This document shows, in pieces, positions 31,186-34,438 of a stretch of DNA of 34,438 bases (its first letter is position 1; every line of letters starts with the position of its first letter). Source of the DNA: Anaerolineales bacterium (lineage in GTDB: Bacteria > Chloroflexota > Anaerolineae > Anaerolineales > Villigracilaceae); assembly GCA_011389535.1 (NCBI GenBank), contig JAABUE010000014.1, positions 1-34,438 of the forward strand. Direction: 5' to 3'. The position numbers and the translations under genes are program-made. The notes below the pieces were generated by a model. The model was not told the origin of the DNA. It saw only the letters and a program-made list of their open reading frames with translations, and searched no databases.

Positions 31186-34100
31186 GGGAGCACCTCATAG
31201 ATGACCGTCTGCACATCCCGGTAGACTTCCTTCCATAATGTCCCATCATATTGCTCAAACTTATCCAGGCCGTCTTCCTCGTAATAAATTTGCTCCAGCT
31301 GGCCGACGACGATATAGCGCACATCATGTTTGTCCAGGAAGTCTTGCGCAAAGTCAATATCGGGGGTGTTGTAGAACTGCCCGATGGCATCGACGCGGTC
31401 GAAGACCCAGGTTGGCGGGCCGAGGGCGCGCTGCTGGCGCTGGTGCCAGTTCCAGCCGACCACGCCGGGCAAGCCCGTGTAAATGGTATAGCGAGTGCAC
31501 CAACGGTATTCCGGGCAATTAGCCTCAACGATGACCGGCGAACCCTCCACGTTCTCCTGCATCCAGCGGATGGCGCGGTAATCCTGGCTGAGGTCCATCG
31601 TGCTGGTATCCCAGAATTCGGCATACGCCATGTAAGTCATCGAGTCGAGCGTATGCGGAGCCTGGGGGGCCATGCGGTCGCTGACCTTATCGGTCGTGGC
31701 GGCGACGGTATAGAGCGCCGCACCGGCAAAGAGGATCGTCAGGCCGGTCTGCCAGGTATTGCGCCAGCGCGGCCGCCAGGTGTGTAGATCGGACAGCAGC
31801 CAAGCAAAGGCCGCCCCGCCGCTGACCGCGAGCAGAGTCCAGGCTTGCAGGTAGAACTTGAAGATGGTGTTCATGCGGCCGATGTCGCCGCGTACGGTGA
31901 AAAGCTCCACCACGATTGTGATCAGCAGGGCGGTCCCCATCCAGAACAGGGCCAGGCGTTTAACATCAGGCTGGTCTGGCCTGATTATCAGCACGCCCGC
32001 CCAGGCTGCCAGCGGCAGGGCGATCCAGCCAACCCATACCTTGCGATACGCGAGGTAGAGCAAGATAACGATGAAAACTGCAAGGGCTAGTTCGATCAGG
32101 ATCTGGAAGGGTTTCAGCTTGCCCAGCGAGGAGACGGGCGTGGCCGCCATCCACTGGCGGGTCTCCCAGAGCAGCCAGGAGAAGATCAGGAACAGGAAGA
32201 CGCCCCAATGCGTGAGGTAAGAGCTCATGGGAGTGTGACTGGCCGTCCACGGGTCGAGCGCCCGGTAGGCCTGGCTGTAAGTATCCCGGTAGGGCGCATA
32301 CATCCAGAATGAAAGCAGGGTCAGCAGGGCTACACCCAACACCGTCAAAATGACTCGTTTGACGGTTGGAGAGAGAACAGGCAGCCAGCCCATTACCGGG
32401 ACTTCGCTGGCGCGCCAGATGGCGTACACCAGGGCGGTCAGCCCCACCGGCAGGTAGGTATAAATGTCCGATAGGTTGGTCGGGTAAAGTGCCCCGATCA
32501 CCAGCGCGCCGGCGACCAGAGAGATTAGAGATGTCTGACGCGCCCGCACTGTCGCCAACGCCCAGGCAATAACAAAGGTCGTCATCGCCAGCACAATCAT
32601 GTGCGCATGCAGATCGCTGTACAGGAAGGTGAAGAACGGGAATTCGGTGATCTCGTTGCCGGGCCCCGGCGGGATGACCCGGCTGGGGTTCCAGTACCAT
32701 TCCCCGCGCCCGATGGCCAGCGGCACACCCTGGGCGATCGTCTTGTATAGTCCCTCCACGGCATAGCCCAGGCGCTGGATAAAGCCTACATCGCTGAGGT
32801 TCCCCTCCGGGGCGGACAGTCGCGCCAGCGTCTGGAAGACCATTTGGATCGTGCCGAGGTTGCCGAGCACGGCCATCAGCAGGGCAGCGGCGAGGCCGGC
32901 GATAAAGGGAAGAGAGGAGAGAATGGGGAATAGAGAACGGTTACCAGTCTCTGATTCTCCATTCTCTCCTTTTTCTACCAAATTCCAGCCAATTGAAAAC
33001 GCGCTGGTAGCAACAATCGCAAACAATGTAGGCAGAATGAAGTTATAAGCGATTGACGGTACGATGCCGAGCAACTTCACCGGCGTGCCCACCAGCACAA
33101 AGCCGTAATAGTAATAATTGATGTACCCGCCCGCAAACCAGGGATCGTACGGCGGGAAGGTTGTGCTTTTAATGACCGCGTTGAAGTACGAAAAGTCCAT
33201 CGGCCGTTCGCCGCCCTTGGCCGGGTGCCACAGGTCGGGGTTGCCCAAGCGGATGAACAAGTCGAACAGGAAGAAGGACAGGAAAATGCTCTCGATCATC
33301 AGGAAGTGACGCCGGTTGGACTTCCACTCTGCGAGCAGTTCGTCCCTGCGCCTCCAACCAAGTCCGAGTCCTGCCGCCGCTATGGCAGCAAACACCAGCC
33401 CGATCGTGAGCCGCGTGTGCGGAATCCCCAGCGCCCCCAACAGCCAGGGCACATATGCCAGGATGACCAGCCCCAGCGTGCGCGACAGCGCGTAGCCGTT
33501 ATCGCCCAACCCCGGCATTACCAACCGGATGATGGGATAGGTCAACACGCCCAGCAAGAAGACGAAGGCATACCAGATCACCAGCCCCAAAACAGGATAT
33601 CGATTTTGCAGCCAGTCGTAATCGAACAGGTCCGACCAGGTCCCGCCGGCGCGCTGCTGGGCCAGGCGGTCTTCTGGCAGCATCATACTCTTATAAGAAG
33701 CGGCCTCCCTGGGCGTCAGGTGGACAACGTTGGTCAGGTCTACCCCACCGAGGATGGAGGCGACCTGCTCAGGGTTGTAGTCCGCGCTTTTCTTGAAGAT
33801 CAGCACTTTGGGATGGTCGTAGAAAGTGAAAGCTTCTTCGGCAGCCTGGTCGTTGATGACGAACTGCCCGATCGCGGGATAAGACTCGAAAACGGCGACC
33901 AAGTCGAAACCCAGATTCCCATCGAACGTGCCGGGCTGCGCCACGCGGTAGCACTCGATGATATTACGCTCAGGCGGGCAGCCGATCAACTCACGGTAAT
34001 AGACCGTGGATAGCGGGTAGCGCTCCGGCAGGCGCGTGATCTGGGCGTACTGGTGGTTGGTTGGGATGAAGATGTAATCTGTCAGGTTGAGCGTTTCCGT

Positions 34101-34438
34101 AAAACGGGTCAGTTTTTCAGCATTGTCATCCCAGTAGACCTGGAAGTTAAGGTCGCCACGGTAAATGCCGGCGAAGCCGTCGAACCCGTCAACGCGGAAG
34201 GGCAGGCCGTAGTCATAGTCGGTCTCGTTGGCAACGGCGGTGCCTTGGATTGTAACTGAGCCAGAATCAATTTCAAGGCGAATGAAATATTGGCTTCCGC
34301 TCTCCAGGTGAATCGGTTGGTCAAGAGTAAATGTATACGATTCGCCGCGCGGATCTTGTGCGGCTGTGAAATCGCTAGTTACCGATGCATTTGCCGATGA
34401 CTGTTCGAGCGTTGAATTTGGTTCTTCCGAGATGGACA
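31182..34438 (-). CDS. giant DUF2298 membrane protein, 5' end outside window
   Basis: The frame is open from 31182 to the right edge (about 1085 residues visible); a TTG at 33989 is internal, not the start. The visible N-terminal part (about 34438-33700) is a soluble beta-rich region (YTFTLDQPIHLESGSQYFIR, then DYIFIPTNHQYAQITRLPER) that continues into VVAVFESYP-like segments of the kind found at the outer C-terminus of GT39 enzymes. From about 33600 on follows a full DUF2298 domain with GGYINYYYYGFVLVGTPVKL and FPFFTFLYSDLHAHMIVLAM. So this may be a transferase-DUF2298 fusion (inference). A palindromic DNA element (32916-32969) encodes a hydrophilic loop. ATGA overlap with the DUF952 gene. 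Confidence 0.85.
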   Translation of the reverse strand, partial: SISEEPNSTLEQSSANASVTSDFTAAQDPRGESYTFTLDQPIHLESGSQYFIRLEIDSGSVTIQGTAVANETDYDYGLPFRVDGFDGFAGIYRGDLNFQVYWDDNAEKLTRFTETLNLTDYIFIPTNHQYAQITRLPERYPLSTVYYRELIGCPPERNIIECYRVAQPGTFDGNLGFDLVAVFESYPAIGQFVINDQAAEEAFTFYDHPKVLIFKKSADYNPEQVASILGGVDLTNVVHLTPREAASYKSMMLPEDRLAQQRAGGTWSDLFDYDWLQNRYPVLGLVIWYAFVFLLGVLTYPIIRLVMPGLGDNGYALSRTLGLVILAYVPWLLGALGIPHTRLTIGLVFAAIAAAGLGLGWRRRDELLAEWKSNRRHFLMIESIFLSFFLFDLFIRLGNPDLWHPAKGGERPMDFSYFNAVIKSTTFPPYDPWFAGGYINYYYYGFVLVGTPVKLLGIVPSIAYNFILPTLFAIVATSAFSIGWNLVEKGENGESETGNRSLFPILSSLPFIAGLAAALLMAVLGNLGTIQMVFQTLARLSAPEGNLSDVGFIQRLGYAVEGLYKTIAQGVPLAIGRGEWYWNPSRVIPPGPGNEITEFPFFTFLYSDLHAHMIVLAMTTFVIAWALATVRARQTSLISLVAGALVIGALYPTNLSDIYTYLPVGLTALVYAIWRASEVPVMGWLPVLSPTVKRVILTVLGVALLTLLSFWMYAPYRDTYSQAYRALDPWTASHTPMSSYLTHWGVFLFLIFSWLLWETRQWMAATPVSSLGKLKPFQILIELALAVFIVILLYLAYRKVWVGWIALPLAAWAGVLIIRPDQPDVKRLALFWMGTALLITIVVELFTVRGDIGRMNTIFKFYLQAWTLLAVSGGAAFAWLLSDLHTWRPRWRNTWQTGLTILFAGAALYTVAATTDKVSDRMAPQAPHTLDSMTYMAYAEFWDTSTMDLSQDYRAIRWMQENVEGSPVIVEANCPEYRWCTRYTIYTGLPGVVGWNWHQRQQRALGPPTWVFDRVDAIGQFYNTPDIDFAQDFLDKHDVRYIVVGQLEQIYYEEDGLDKFEQYDGTLWKEVYRDVQTVIYEVLP
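32916..32969. repeat. palindromic element in frame inside the giant DUF2298 gene
   Basis: GGAGAGAATGGGGAATAGAGA (21 bases, 32916-32936) is matched by its inverted copy at 32948-32969 with one mismatch and one extra base; the loop is 11 bases and itself contains GGTTACC. It encodes GENGESETGNRSLFPILSS, a hydrophilic loop between two membrane helices. Related purine-rich stretches lie at 32518-32533 and, inverted, at 29065-29090 within the other DUF2298 gene. Confidence 0.6.

Noticed and set aside
31182-33989. Start of the giant DUF2298 protein at the TTG at 33989
   Set aside because: The same frame stays open to the right edge and encodes plausible protein (FIPTNHQYAQITRLPER), so the gene begins outside the window.
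33225-34013. 262-residue plus-strand frame at the right end
   Set aside because: It lies opposite the giant DUF2298 frame, is rich in Q, P and R with no recognisable domain, and has no promoter or ribosome site.

Overview
The window looks like chromosomal DNA from a Chloroflexota bacterium, probably class Anaerolineae. The clearest signs are two DUF2298 (Chlor_Arch_YYY) membrane proteins carrying the YYYxG tyrosine motif, a tad-type ATPase pair embedded in two-component genes, and the general style of the kinases. This is inference from protein families; no rRNA is present. Every supported gene lies on the minus strand, so the window reads as a series of operons transcribed from right to left. 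Both ends cut through genes. No tRNA, rRNA, CRISPR array, transposase, prophage or integrase is visible, and no stretch over 300 bases lacks a gene.

In transcription order (right to left). (1) 34438-24160, envelope block: a giant DUF2298 protein (5' end outside the window), a small DUF952 protein that overlaps it by ATGA, a second DUF2298 protein, then, after a short gap with a REP-like palindrome, a GT39/ArnT-like polyprenol-sugar transferase, cytidylate kinase (cmk) and two PlsC-type acyltransferases. This suggests membrane glycan and phospholipid synthesis. (2) 24119-20753: an orphan multi-domain sensor kinase with its own -10 box and a Rho-independent terminator. (3) 20732-17382: a potassium module, a KimA-like APC transporter followed by two TrkA/RCK proteins. 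(4) 17353-13530: the widely conserved origin-type cluster rpmH, rnpA, yidD, a PQQ-propeller lipoprotein, yidC and khpB, with a very good promoter in front and a terminator behind. (5) 13522-3385: a PfkB sugar kinase that appears to be leaderless, then parA, parB, an amidohydrolase, two histidine kinases, an OmpR-type regulator, a TadZ/CpaE-like protein, a small unknown protein and a TadA ATPase; all gaps are under 100 bases, so these may be one long transcript. (6) 3361-1: a double-HTH regulator, a TPR protein and a double GNAT acetyltransferase from a TGn-TATAAT promoter, then two tandem V4R-type paralogues.

The most interesting points are these. Two palindromic DNA elements sit in frame inside protein genes (amidohydrolase, 10411-10478; giant DUF2298 protein, 32916-32969), resembling protein-coding palindromic insertions. 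A histidine kinase next to the tad genes carries a tandem MshEN-like N-terminal domain of the kind that binds c-di-GMP in secretion ATPases. TadZ and TadA are present without TadB, TadC or pilin genes. A DUF952 protein is translationally coupled between two DUF2298 proteins. At least two genes appear to start exactly six bases after a -10 box, suggesting leaderless mRNAs.
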